Of a stretch of 5,876 nucleotides of DNA, positions 1-5,876 are shown one piece after another. Numbering within the stretch: position 1 is the first letter of the stretch; each line of letters opens with the position of its first letter. The translations under genes were made by a program, and so were the position numbers. The DNA lies in assembly GCA_900552565.1 (NCBI GenBank), contig USAK01000053.1, forward strand, positions 1 through 5,876. The letters are read 5' to 3'. The notes beneath the pieces are model-generated. The model did no database searches and was not told where the DNA came from. It saw nothing but the letters and a program-made list of their open reading frames with translations. This DNA is from an uncultured Selenomonas sp. Its GTDB lineage: Bacteria > Bacillota > Negativicutes > Selenomonadales > Selenomonadaceae.

Positions 1-62
<62 letters not shown>

Positions 63-101
63 ATAAAAATATCTATATAAACAAATATGCGGATTATCAT
101 T

Positions 102-177
<76 letters not shown>

Positions 178-219
178 ATGTTTTTGCATCGCCGTATCAC
201 TTCCGGCTGACAAGATGTT

Positions 220-248
220 ATTATAGAGTATTTTTAGGGGGATGTCAA
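220..248 (-). promoter_or_regulatory. Perfect-consensus sigma-70/A-type promoter for the tRNA-fMet pair
   Basis: On the minus strand the -35 is TTGACA (243-248) and the -10 is TATAAT (220-225), separated by exactly 17 bases (226-242). All twelve core positions match consensus. It sits just after the pfp terminator and reads into the tandem initiator tRNAs, as expected for a strong stable-RNA promoter. The predicted start is near 213. Confidence 0.93.
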
Positions 249-268
249 CACTTTTTTTCATTTTCTCG

Positions 269-322
269 AAAAAAAAAGAAGCAGCAGTTTCCCTGACGCA
301 ATTGTCGGGAAACTGCTGCTTC
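269..322 (-). terminator. Rho-independent terminator of pfp
   Basis: A perfect 16-bp inverted repeat pairs 278-293 with 307-322. In the 13-base gap, GAC/GTC can add three pairs after a one-base bulge. On the minus strand the stem is followed by T-rich sequence, including nine consecutive T at 269-277. It insulates pfp from the tRNA promoter that begins about 20 bases further on. On the plus strand the stem is followed only by mixed A/T sequence, and no plus-strand gene ends here. Confidence 0.93.
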
Positions 323-340
323 CTACATTATTATTTATTT

Positions 341-353
341 CGGGAAAATCCCG
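341..353 (-). other. Short hairpin in the pfp 3' untranslated region
   Basis: CGGGA (341-345) and TCCCG (349-353) form a 5-bp stem with a 3-base loop a few bases after the pfp stop codon. The following minus-strand sequence is A/T-rich but has no real T run, so this is at best an accessory to the strong terminator at 269-322. Confidence 0.35.
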
Positions 354-358
354 CCCTT

Positions 359-1657
359 TTATGCTTTCTTCTCTTCTTTGGCAGGCTTGGCCTCAGCCGG
401 TGCTTCGCCAGTCTCAAACAGATAAGCATAGCGTGCCTTGAATTCTTCCGGCGTCATGCGGAAGGCATTGGCAAGGCCCGGGTCCTCGAGGTCTTCTTTT
501 TCCATGCGCATCATGGAGCCGCGTGCAATGCGGTACTGTACGGACTTGATGTTGACCTTGCGCACACGCGTCTTGCCCGTGGCCGGGTCCTTGATGTCCT
601 CGAAGCGCATCGGCACGGCCTCATTATTCTGGATGGAGATGAGGGCGCCGCTGTCGCCGCGCATGAGGAAACGAACAGCCGCATAGCCGAGCGAACGCGC
701 ATAGTCGATATCATAAGCGATTGGCGCCGTGCAGCGCAGCTCATAGCCGATTTCCTTATCGATGATGGTAATCTTGATGCCGATTTTCTTGACTTCAGCG
801 AGGACGGCCTGCTTGAGAATTTCACCAAAGTCGAGCTCGCTATAGCGGATATGGCCATGCTCATCCGTGACGACTTCGCCGAGCTTCTTGAAGTCTTCCG
901 GCATGATCTTCTCGATGACGCCTTCGGCGATGACAGCCACGCCGTAGTTCTTGCCCGTTAAGTACCGTTTGACGATGGAGCCCGTAAGAATATCGACGAG
1001 CTGCTGCAGCGGAATCTTCTCCTGCGGGAACTCCTCCGGGATAATCGTGATGGCGGCACCGGCGCTGCGGCCCATGCCGAGAGCCAGGTGGCCTGCCGTA
1101 CGGCCCATGGCAATCGTGAAGTACCAGCGGTTGTTCGTCGTGCGCGCATCCTCCATGAGGTTCTCGATTTCCGTCGTTGCAAAGGCGCGGGCTGTCTCAA
1201 AGCCGAACGTCGGCACGCCCTCCGGCAGCGGCAGGTCATTATCAATGGTCTTCGGCACATGCACAACATTGATGGTGCGTCCCATCTTGCGCGCTTCTTC
1301 CGACACGGCGGCCGAGCTGTAAGCCGTATCGTCGCCGCCAATCGTCACGAGGTGCGTGACGCCGAGTTCTGTCAGCGTCTCCACGACCGTGCGCAGGTCG
1401 GATTCCTTCTTCGTCGGGTTAAAACGGCTCATCTTGAGGATGCAGCCGCCCGCCATATGGATATGGCTGATATCTTTCGGCTCGAGGCGAACGTAATTCT
1501 TCTCGCCGCGTGCGAGTCTCGAAAAGCCATCGTAAATGCCAAGCACATCCCAGCCGTGGCGCGTCGCTTCATTCGTGATGCCCGAAATGACGCTGTTGAT
1601 GCCAGGTGCCGGACCGCCGCCGCAGACGATTGCGATAACTTTCTTGATGCCGATCAT
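359..1657 (-). CDS. pfp: Pyrophosphate-dependent phosphofructokinase (diphosphate:fructose-6-phosphate 1-phosphotransferase)
   Basis: This 432-residue protein of the phosphofructokinase family interconverts fructose 6-phosphate and fructose 1,6-bisphosphate in the cytosol. The phosphate-binding loop is CGGGPAPG (12-19), followed by GGDDT (107-111), PKTIDND (135-141, catalytic Asp139) and MGRTAG (184-189). In this family the residues equivalent to E. coli Gly104 and Gly124 set the phosphoryl donor; here they are Asp110 and Lys136, the pattern of PPi-using enzymes. The reaction would therefore be reversible and spare ATP. Automated annotation may simply say 6-phosphofructokinase. The last 15 residues are an Ala/Lys/Glu-rich tail outside the catalytic fold. 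The start is supported by an AGGGGG ribosome-binding site about 7 bases upstream. The gene has its own predicted promoter (1739-1767) and terminator (269-322), so it is probably monocistronic. Donor specificity is inferred from motifs only. Confidence 0.93.
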   Translation of the reverse strand: MIGIKKVIAIVCGGGPAPGINSVISGITNEATRHGWDVLGIYDGFSRLARGEKNYVRLEPKDISHIHMAGGCILKMSRFNPTKKESDLRTVVETLTELGVTHLVTIGGDDTAYSSAAVSEEARKMGRTINVVHVPKTIDNDLPLPEGVPTFGFETARAFATTEIENLMEDARTTNNRWYFTIAMGRTAGHLALGMGRSAGAAITIIPEEFPQEKIPLQQLVDILTGSIVKRYLTGKNYGVAVIAEGVIEKIMPEDFKKLGEVVTDEHGHIRYSELDFGEILKQAVLAEVKKIGIKITIIDKEIGYELRCTAPIAYDIDYARSLGYAAVRFLMRGDSGALISIQNNEAVPMRFEDIKDPATGKTRVRKVNIKSVQYRIARGSMMRMEKEDLEDPGLANAFRMTPEEFKARYAYLFETGEAPAEAKPAKEEKKA

Positions 1658-1738
1658 GGAAATTCCCCCTTAAATCTGTGGATTTCAATTTTGATTACAG
1701 TACATCTATTCGTCTTTTTTGAGCGAATTCCTGCTTGA

Positions 1739-1767
1739 ATTTTATTATTTTTACAAACTTTTGACAA
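1739..1767 (-). promoter_or_regulatory. Predicted promoter of pfp
   Basis: On the minus strand a -35 TTGTCA (1762-1767, five of six consensus) and a -10 TAAAAT (1739-1744, five of six) are separated by 17 bases. The predicted start near 1732 leaves a leader of about 75 bases before the pfp start codon. The site lies directly after the helicase terminator, as expected for an independent transcription unit. Confidence 0.7.
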
Positions 1768-1776
1768 TTATTGTCG
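1762..1776. promoter_or_regulatory. 7-1-7 inverted repeat overlapping the pfp -35, possible operator
   Basis: The core GACAAT-T-ATTGTC (1763-1775) is a perfect 6-1-6 palindrome. The flanking T at 1762 and G at 1776 break it by one base, and symmetry resumes with TTT at 1759-1761 against AAA at 1777-1779. It covers the predicted -35. The geometry resembles operators of Fur-family regulators (Fur box TGATAAT-N-ATTATCA) with one change in each half plus the outer base. Regulator identity is a guess. Part of the symmetry may be incidental, because the T tract of the adjacent terminator begins here. Confidence 0.4.
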
Positions 1777-1811
1777 AAAAAATAAAAGCCAGCCCGACTG
1801 AGCTGACTTTT
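1777..1811 (-). terminator. Rho-independent terminator of the map-helicase unit
   Basis: On the minus strand an 11-bp stem with two G-T wobbles (1785-1795 with 1800-1810; an extra A-T pair is possible) and a 4-base loop is followed by TTTTATTTTTT. It begins 6 bases after the helicase stop codon. Confidence 0.85.
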
Positions 1812-1816
1812 GTATG

Positions 1817-3142
1817 TTATTTCCGGCCAGAATGATTTCTTCTCGCGCGGTGCCCAAGATTTGTCTTCGTGCCGTGCGGCTTCTGGCGGCGGCTGCGGTC
1901 GTTGCGCCCCTTATGTGCAGCCCCCTTGCGGTTGGCGTATTTCGAGAGCGGTTTGCGCTTGGCTTTTTTCTCCTCGCGCTTCTCGCGGATTTCTTTGAGA
2001 ATCTGCTCCTGCTTCTCTTTGTGGCGGCGGCCGCGTTCCGAGCGCTGTTTGCGGATGCGGTCCTTGATGCCTGACTCGATGCGGCGCAGCAGGTCGTACT
2101 GGCGTGCATTGACAAATGTGATGGCCTTGCCCTTCTCCCCCGCGCGGCCCGTGCGGCCGATGCGGTGAATGTAGCTCTCGGCATCATGCGGGATATCGTA
2201 GTTGAAGACATGCGTAACGCCCTCGATATCGAGACCGCGCGCGGCAATATCCGTCGCGCAGAGAATCTGCAGCTCCGCCTTGCGGAAGCGTTTGAGCACA
2301 AGCGTGCGCTGTACCTGCGACAAGTCGCCATGCAGCTCATCGACGAGGTAGCCGCGCGCCGCCAGGGCCATCGTGACCATATGAGCGCGCTGTTTCGTAT
2401 GGCAGAAGACCATCGCGAGATACGGCTGCTCCTGATTGATGATTTCGCAGAGCTTGTCAATCTTCGTCTCTTCCGTCGTATCGATGATGACCTGCTCGAT
2501 GGCATCGAGGGTCACATGCTCGGCCTTGACTTCGATATTCTGCGGGGCATGCATATAACGCATCGAAAGGGCCTTGATGCGCTCCGGCATCGTAGCCGAG
2601 AACAGCATGAGCTGACGGTCGGGTGCTGTCGCCTGCAGCAGCGTCTCGACATCTTCAATGAAGCCAAGGCGCATCATCTCATCCGCCTCGTCGAGGACGA
2701 CCTTATTGACCTGAGAGAGGTCAATCGTCTGACGGCGCAGGTGGTCGAGCAGTCTGCCCGGCGTGCCGATGATGAGCTGCGGATGGCGGCGGAGCTTCTG
2801 CTTTTGACGTTCGATGTCCTGGCCGCCAAAGATGACCAGCGAAGAAATATCCGTGGCAGCACCAAGGGTCTGCGCGACCTTGGCTATCTGGACGGCCAGT
2901 TCACGCGTCGGCGTAATCACGAGGGCCTGTGCCACTTCTGCCTGCTGCTTGATTTTTTCCATGATGGGCAGCAGGAAGGCCAGCGTCTTGCCCGTGCCGG
3001 TCTGCGCCTGTACGATGCAGTCATGGCCGGCCCGTACAACGGGGATGGCCTTTTCCTGCACCGGCGTAGCTTCCTTGATGCCATGGCTGCGCAACGCATC
3101 GCAAAGGGCATCGCGGATGCCGAGTTCCTGAAATGTTGTCAT
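1817..3142 (-). CDS. DEAD-box ATP-dependent RNA helicase with basic C-terminal tail
   Basis: This 441-residue cytosolic helicase carries the full DEAD-box set. The Q motif has Phe4 and Gln29. Then come motif I AQTGTGKT (46-53), Ia PTREL (78-82), Ib TPGR (127-130), II DEAD (151-154), III SAT (182-184), IV VFCHT (245-249), V ARGLD (301-305) and VI HRIGRTGR (326-333). The two RecA-like domains end near 355. The remaining 85 or so residues are rich in Lys and Arg and low in complexity, the sort of tail that holds RNA in CshA/CshB- and DeaD-like proteins. The family unwinds short RNA duplexes in ribosome assembly, mRNA decay or cold adaptation; which role applies here cannot be read from sequence, so no symbol is given. 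AAAGGG lies about 8 bases before the ATG. It starts 37 bases after the map stop with no promoter or terminator visible between, so the two are probably cotranscribed. Confidence 0.95.
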   Translation of the reverse strand: MTTFQELGIRDALCDALRSHGIKEATPVQEKAIPVVRAGHDCIVQAQTGTGKTLAFLLPIMEKIKQQAEVAQALVITPTRELAVQIAKVAQTLGAATDISSLVIFGGQDIERQKQKLRRHPQLIIGTPGRLLDHLRRQTIDLSQVNKVVLDEADEMMRLGFIEDVETLLQATAPDRQLMLFSATMPERIKALSMRYMHAPQNIEVKAEHVTLDAIEQVIIDTTEETKIDKLCEIINQEQPYLAMVFCHTKQRAHMVTMALAARGYLVDELHGDLSQVQRTLVLKRFRKAELQILCATDIAARGLDIEGVTHVFNYDIPHDAESYIHRIGRTGRAGEKGKAITFVNARQYDLLRRIESGIKDRIRKQRSERGRRHKEKQEQILKEIREKREEKKAKRKPLSKYANRKGAAHKGRNDRSRRQKPHGTKTNLGHRARRNHSGRK

Positions 3143-3179
3143 ATGATATCCCTTTTATCCTTTCTGAGCAAGTGCTGCA

Positions 3180-4052
3180 TCACGAAGAGAGCACTTCCGT
3201 GCCCGTTTCCGTGATGAGGACCGTCTTTTCCCACTGGGCAGAGAGCTTGCCGTCCTTCGTGCGGACCGTCCAGCCATCGCCGCGGTCAACGACGACTTTA
3301 TACGTCCCTTCGTTAATCATCGGCTCGACCGTCAAAATCATGCCCGGCACGAGCAGCATGCCCGTATCCTTTTCGCCGACATGCGGCACAAACGGCTCGA
3401 GGTGGAAGTCCTTGCCCACGCCGTGGCCGCCGAGGTCCGTGACAACGGAATAGCCGTTTTCATGGGCATGAGCTTCACAGGCAGCACCGATGTCACCGAG
3501 GAAATGCCACGGACGGATGGCTTCAATGCCGAGTTCCATGCATTCGCGGGCGACGCGCACGAGCTTTTCAGCTTCCGGCGTCGTCTTGCCGACAATGTAC
3601 ATGCGCGAAGCATCGGCATAATAGCCATTAAGAATCGTCGTGATATCGATGTTGACGATATCGCCTTCCTTGAGGATGGTCTTCTTCGACGGAATCCCGT
3701 GGCAGACCACCTCGTTGATGGAAATGCAGACGTTCTTCGGGAAGCCTTCATAATTGAGGCAGGCCGGAATGCCGCCGCGCTCGCGGATATAATCAGCTGC
3801 GGCCTGGTCAAGCGTCGCCGTATCGATGCCCGGACGCACCATCTCAGTCATGAGGTCGAGAGCACCGTCATTGATGACACCGGCAGCGCGTACCCCGGCA
3901 ATATCCTTTTCATTGTTGATGATATTCTTCGGCGGACGCACCTGACCGCGGAAAATATCAAATTTCATTTCCGAGATGCGTTCATCAAAATCTTCGTGGC
4001 ATTTCTTGTACTTCTTGCCGCTGCCACACCAGCATAAATCATTTCTCGTCAT
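3180..4052 (-). CDS. map: Methionine aminopeptidase, type I, with N-terminal SEC-C zinc motif
   Basis: This 290-residue enzyme removes the initiator methionine from nascent proteins after deformylation. The C-terminal pita-bread fold carries all five metal ligands: Asp136 (in NIDIT), Asp147 (YADAS), His210 (GGHGVG), Glu243 (TVEPM) and Glu275 (WEKT). The substrate histidines His118 (CHGIP) and His217 are also present. The first 20 or so residues form a SEC-C motif, CWCGSGKKYKKCH (7-19). This Cys-X-Cys...Cys-His zinc site is also found at the SecA C-terminus, where it contacts SecB and ribosomes, so here it may aid docking near the ribosome exit (inference). The extension explains the greater length compared with bare type I enzymes of about 250 residues. 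AAAGGAG (4064-4070) lies 11 bases before the ATG, a slightly long spacing. It is the first gene of a unit with the DEAD-box helicase. Confidence 0.96.
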   Translation of the reverse strand: MTRNDLCWCGSGKKYKKCHEDFDERISEMKFDIFRGQVRPPKNIINNEKDIAGVRAAGVINDGALDLMTEMVRPGIDTATLDQAAADYIRERGGIPACLNYEGFPKNVCISINEVVCHGIPSKKTILKEGDIVNIDITTILNGYYADASRMYIVGKTTPEAEKLVRVARECMELGIEAIRPWHFLGDIGAACEAHAHENGYSVVTDLGGHGVGKDFHLEPFVPHVGEKDTGMLLVPGMILTVEPMINEGTYKVVVDRGDGWTVRTKDGKLSAQWEKTVLITETGTEVLSS

Positions 4053-4063
4053 ACGACTGTATA

Positions 4064-4109
4064 CTCCTTTATTCTAGGAAATGTACGGCTTATCGTCGCC
4101 GTGTCCTAA
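4064..4109 (-). other. Potential leader structure upstream of map
   Basis: In the map mRNA leader, ACGGC/GCCGT (4085-4089 and 4098-4102) can form an inner stem with an 8-base loop. TTAGGA (4104-4109) can pair with TCCTAG (4074-4079) as an outer stem. The same TCCT segment can instead pair with AGGA of the ribosome-binding site (4065-4068) across a 7-base loop. The two pairings exclude each other. The stems are short, so this may be chance. Confidence 0.25.
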
Positions 4110-4127
4110 GCATAACTTACCTATATC

Positions 4128-4155
4128 ATTATAAGACGATTTAAGGATTTGTAAA
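4128..4155 (-). promoter_or_regulatory. Predicted promoter of the map-helicase unit
   Basis: On the minus strand a -35 TTTACA (4150-4155, five of six consensus) and a perfect -10 TATAAT (4128-4133) are separated by 16 bases. The predicted start near 4121 gives a leader of about 70 bases. It is divergent from the deacetylase promoter. Confidence 0.75.
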
Positions 4156-4156
4156 A

Positions 4157-4182
4157 CCTTTTCTTTCCGCCCCCTTTCCTTC
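4157..4182. repeat. Polypyrimidine/polypurine tract between divergent promoters
   Basis: On the plus strand 25 of 26 bases are C or T, interrupted only by G at 4169. The tract fills most of the space between the two divergent -35 elements (4155 and 4192). Its function is unknown; strand-asymmetric tracts can bend DNA, form triplexes or bind regulators. Confidence 0.5.
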
Positions 4183-4191
4183 GGGATTGCC

Positions 4192-4220
4192 TTGACCATG
4201 ATTTTGCCTTGTTATATACT
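4192..4220 (+). promoter_or_regulatory. Predicted promoter of the polysaccharide deacetylase gene
   Basis: A -35 TTGACC (4192-4197) and a -10 TATACT (4215-4220) are separated by 17 bases; each matches five of six consensus bases. The predicted start near 4227 falls at a 10-bp palindrome, ATGTATACAT (4228-4237), which could be a regulator site at the start point. It gives a leader of roughly 75 bases. Confidence 0.75.
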
Positions 4221-4234
4221 AAACTGTATGTATA

Positions 4235-4254
4235 CATGGGGCTTTGTCCCCATG
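4235..4254 (+). other. Hairpin near the 5' end of the deacetylase mRNA
   Basis: CATGGGG (4235-4241) and CCCCATG (4248-4254) form a perfect 7-bp, GC-rich stem with a 6-base loop, about 10 bases into the predicted transcript and 49 bases before the start codon. No T run follows, so it is not an ordinary terminator. It may protect the 5' end or influence translation. Confidence 0.5.
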
Positions 4255-4303
4255 CCGCCGGAAAACGTATTGAAACCGCACTGTAAGAAAAGGATGTGTC
4301 CTG

Positions 4304-5149
4304 ATGATTACCTGGATCAAACGAATCCTGCTGTTCCTTCTGATTATTTTCGCGGCGATATTTGCCATCTGCGCATATCGCATGCATACTGCCGACCGGG
4401 CTGTGCCTGTACTCAACTATCATCAAATCAATGACCGCGATGAAAATTCGCTGACGGTCCATACGGATGAATTCGAGCAGCAGATGAAATACCTCGTCGA
4501 CAACGGCTATCATACCATCACGCCGGCAGAGATGATGGATGCCTTTGAAAATGGCACGCCGCTGCCCGATAAGCCCGTCATCCTGACATTTGATGACGGC
4601 TATGTCGACAATTACAAGAACGCTTATCCGATCCTTGAGAAATACGGCCTCAAGGGCACGATTTTCCTGATTTCCGACTTCATTGGCACCTATCCGAACT
4701 ACATGACGTGGGCACAGGTCGACGAGATGCAGCAGAGCGGCATCATCGACTTCGAGAGCCATACGCTGTCGCATCCGGAGCTCGACAAGATTCCGCCCGA
4801 CCAGATTAAGCATCAGCTCGAGGATTCCAAGAAGGCCCTCGAATGGCGTCTGAATAAGCCCATCAACTTCATCGCTTATCCCTGCGGCTCCTATGATGAC
4901 GAACTGCTGCGCATGACGAAGGAAGCCGGCTACCGCGCCGCCTTCACCGTTCACTACGGTCTTGCTACACCGGCCGAAAATCCTTACATGCTTGACCGCG
5001 TGCCAATTTTTGGCTGCAACACGCATCAGTTCCGCCGCTTCCAGCTGCGCCTTGAATACGCACCGATTTTTGCCCCGCTTGACGCCCTGAGCCGCAGCCT
5101 TGTCAAGAGCGGACATAACATCCTTGCAAAGTTCGTCCCTGCGCCCTGA
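4304..5149 (+). CDS. Membrane-anchored polysaccharide deacetylase (NodB/CE4 family)
   Basis: This 281-residue protein has one N-terminal hydrophobic segment (about 8-25) after a short basic stretch. It lacks an obvious signal-peptidase site, so it is probably a signal anchor with the enzyme outside the cytoplasmic membrane. The CE4 deacetylase domain follows: TFDDG (95-99; Asp97 likely catalytic base, Asp98 metal ligand), SHTLSH (152-157; metal ligands His153 and His157), and YPCGSYD (192-198) as motif 3. The usual motif-3 arginine is Ala191, as seen in IcaB/PgaB-like members. The family removes acetyl groups from N-acetylglucosamine polymers such as poly-GlcNAc, peptidoglycan or chitin-like chains; the substrate here is unknown, and no synthase gene is nearby. 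An AAAAGGA site lies about 9 bases before the ATG. The gene has its own predicted promoter and a terminator right after it, so it is probably monocistronic. Confidence 0.92.
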   Translation: MITWIKRILLFLLIIFAAIFAICAYRMHTADRAVPVLNYHQINDRDENSLTVHTDEFEQQMKYLVDNGYHTITPAEMMDAFENGTPLPDKPVILTFDDGYVDNYKNAYPILEKYGLKGTIFLISDFIGTYPNYMTWAQVDEMQQSGIIDFESHTLSHPELDKIPPDQIKHQLEDSKKALEWRLNKPINFIAYPCGSYDDELLRMTKEAGYRAAFTVHYGLATPAENPYMLDRVPIFGCNTHQFRRFQLRLEYAPIFAPLDALSRSLVKSGHNILAKFVPAP

Positions 5150-5186
5150 TTTCCTAATTTCATATTGCAGTTCTTTCCAGAAAACA

Positions 5187-5220
5187 AAAGTCCCGGGAAC
5201 CTCATGGTTCCCGGGACTTT
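5187..5220. terminator. Bidirectional terminator shared by the deacetylase gene and clpB
   Basis: A perfect 15-bp inverted repeat (5187-5201 with 5206-5220) with the 4-base loop TCAT contains a palindromic CCCGGG in each arm. It is followed by T-rich sequence in both directions: TTTCTTTAT on the plus strand and TTTTGTTTTC on the minus strand. It lies 37 bases after the deacetylase stop and 29 bases after the clpB stop, so one hairpin can end both convergent transcripts. Confidence 0.93.
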
Positions 5221-5249
5221 CTTTATCTGTCCGAGGGGGGCAGACAAAA

Positions 5250-5876
5250 TTATTCGTCATCCTCTTTTTTGACTCTTGGCAGCGTCGTGAACGTGAAGTC
5301 ACTGCCATTGTAGCCAATCTCGACGACATCGCCTTCGCGTACGTCGCCGCGGATGATTTCCTTCGAGAGCGAGGTCTCGACCGTATGCGTCAGCAGACGG
5401 CGCAGAGGTCTTGCACCAAAGTTCGGGTCGAAGCCGCGGTCCGCAAGGGCCGTAAGGGCTTCATCCGTCCATTTGAGGGAAATCTTAATCTGTTTCTCAA
5501 GGCGGTCGCTGAGGTTCTTGAGCATGATGGCTGCGATGTTCTTGACCTGTTCCTTCTTGAGGGCCTTGAAGACGATGATATCGTCAACACGGTTGAGGAA
5601 CTCCGGACGGAAGTAGTCTTTGAGGATTTCCTTGACCGCGCCTTTGGCCTCTTCATAGCTCTTATTGAGGATTTCGTGCGAGCCGAGATTCGACGTCATG
5701 ATGATGACCGTGTTCTTGAAGTTGACGACACGGCCCTTGCCATCCGTCAGACGGCCATCGTCGAGAATCTGTAAGAGGACATTGAAGACATCGCGGTGTG
5801 CCTTCTCGATTTCATCGAGCAGGATGACACTGTACGGACGGCGGCGGACGGCCTCCGTGAGCTGACCGCCTTCATC
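5250..5876 (-). CDS. clpB: ATP-dependent chaperone ClpB, C-terminal part (5' end beyond window)
   Basis: The reading frame stays open to the window edge, giving the last 208 residues of a protein usually near 860. The Met encoded at 5699 is internal, because ATPase motifs lie upstream of it. The visible part is the end of the second AAA+ domain. It has Walker B VILLDE (fragment residues 17-22), sensor 1 TSN (61-63), FRPEFLNR (89-96) with the likely arginine finger Arg96, and sensor 2 GARPLRR (154-160). The TSNLGS form after the Walker B strand, and the surrounding sequence, favour ClpB over ClpC, which usually has TSNVGA. ClpB is a cytosolic hexamer that threads aggregated proteins through its pore and works with DnaK/DnaJ/GrpE. 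The tail ends in acidic VKKEDDE. The promoter, N domain, first ATPase domain and middle coiled coil lie outside the window, so heat-shock control cannot be judged. The gene converges on the deacetylase gene. Confidence 0.94.
   Translation of the reverse strand, partial: DEGGQLTEAVRRRPYSVILLDEIEKAHRDVFNVLLQILDDGRLTDGKGRVVNFKNTVIIMTSNLGSHEILNKSYEEAKGAVKEILKDYFRPEFLNRVDDIIVFKALKKEQVKNIAAIMLKNLSDRLEKQIKISLKWTDEALTALADRGFDPNFGARPLRRLLTHTVETSLSKEIIRGDVREGDVVEIGYNGSDFTFTTLPRVKKEDDE

Noticed and set aside
63..101. The AT-rich spacer between the two tRNA genes as a terminator or promoter
   Set aside because: No stable hairpin and no paired -35/-10 elements at proper spacing; it looks like a plain processing spacer.
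242..961. A plus-strand open frame starting upstream of the pfp 3' end
   Set aside because: Its start falls inside the tRNA promoter and it crosses the pfp terminator; the translation is low-complexity antisense sequence.
2165..3214. A 349-codon plus-strand open frame opposite the DEAD-box helicase
   Set aside because: No domain, no ribosome-binding site and no promoter; the minus strand carries every helicase motif in order. Antisense shadow.
3381..4037. A 218-codon plus-strand open frame opposite map
   Set aside because: Antisense to a protein with all metal ligands conserved; no recognisable product.
4121..5329. A 402-codon open frame on the minus strand opposite the deacetylase gene
   Set aside because: It runs from inside clpB through the shared terminator, antisense to a gene with full catalytic motifs, and ends in the divergent promoter region. 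The translation resembles no protein family. It is a by-product of GC-rich codons.
5250..5699. Treating the Met encoded at 5699 as the start of a short Clp-like protein
   Set aside because: The same frame continues upstream to the window edge and encodes Walker B and other AAA+ residues, so this Met is internal to clpB.

Overview
The window looks like an ordinary chromosomal stretch from a diderm Firmicute of the Negativicutes, most likely a Selenomonadaceae member (Selenomonas/Mitsuokella type). That placement is inferred from protein style, GC-rich codons beside AT-rich spacers, and the gene set; it was not tested by a search. No phage, insertion sequence, CRISPR array or obviously acquired DNA is visible, and I found no convincing new multi-gene system.

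Layout from left to right. Positions 1-177 hold two tandem initiator tRNA-fMet genes on the minus strand, the distal one cut by the window edge. They are driven by a perfect TTGACA-17-TATAAT promoter (220-248). Next, all on the minus strand, come a pyrophosphate-type phosphofructokinase (pfp, 359-1657) with its own promoter and a strong terminator, then a DEAD-box RNA helicase (1817-3142) and a SEC-C-tagged methionine aminopeptidase (map, 3180-4052). The last two are probably one operon, map then helicase, with a 37-base gap and a terminator after the helicase. A divergent promoter region (4053-4303) separates map from a plus-strand, membrane-anchored polysaccharide deacetylase (4304-5149). 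A perfect 15-bp hairpin (5187-5220) then serves as a shared terminator between the deacetylase and the convergent 3' end of clpB (5250 to the window end, 5' part missing).

The genes serve glycolysis/gluconeogenesis (PPi-PFK), translation initiation and nascent-chain maturation (initiator tRNA, methionine aminopeptidase), RNA remodelling (helicase), protein disaggregation (ClpB) and the cell envelope (deacetylase). They are not an evident pathway, although initiator tRNA and methionine aminopeptidase both concern the N-terminal (formyl)methionine.

The points most worth a second look are regulatory: a Fur-box-like 7-1-7 inverted repeat on the pfp -35 element, a polypyrimidine tract between the divergent map and deacetylase promoters, and possible leader structures on the map and deacetylase mRNAs.
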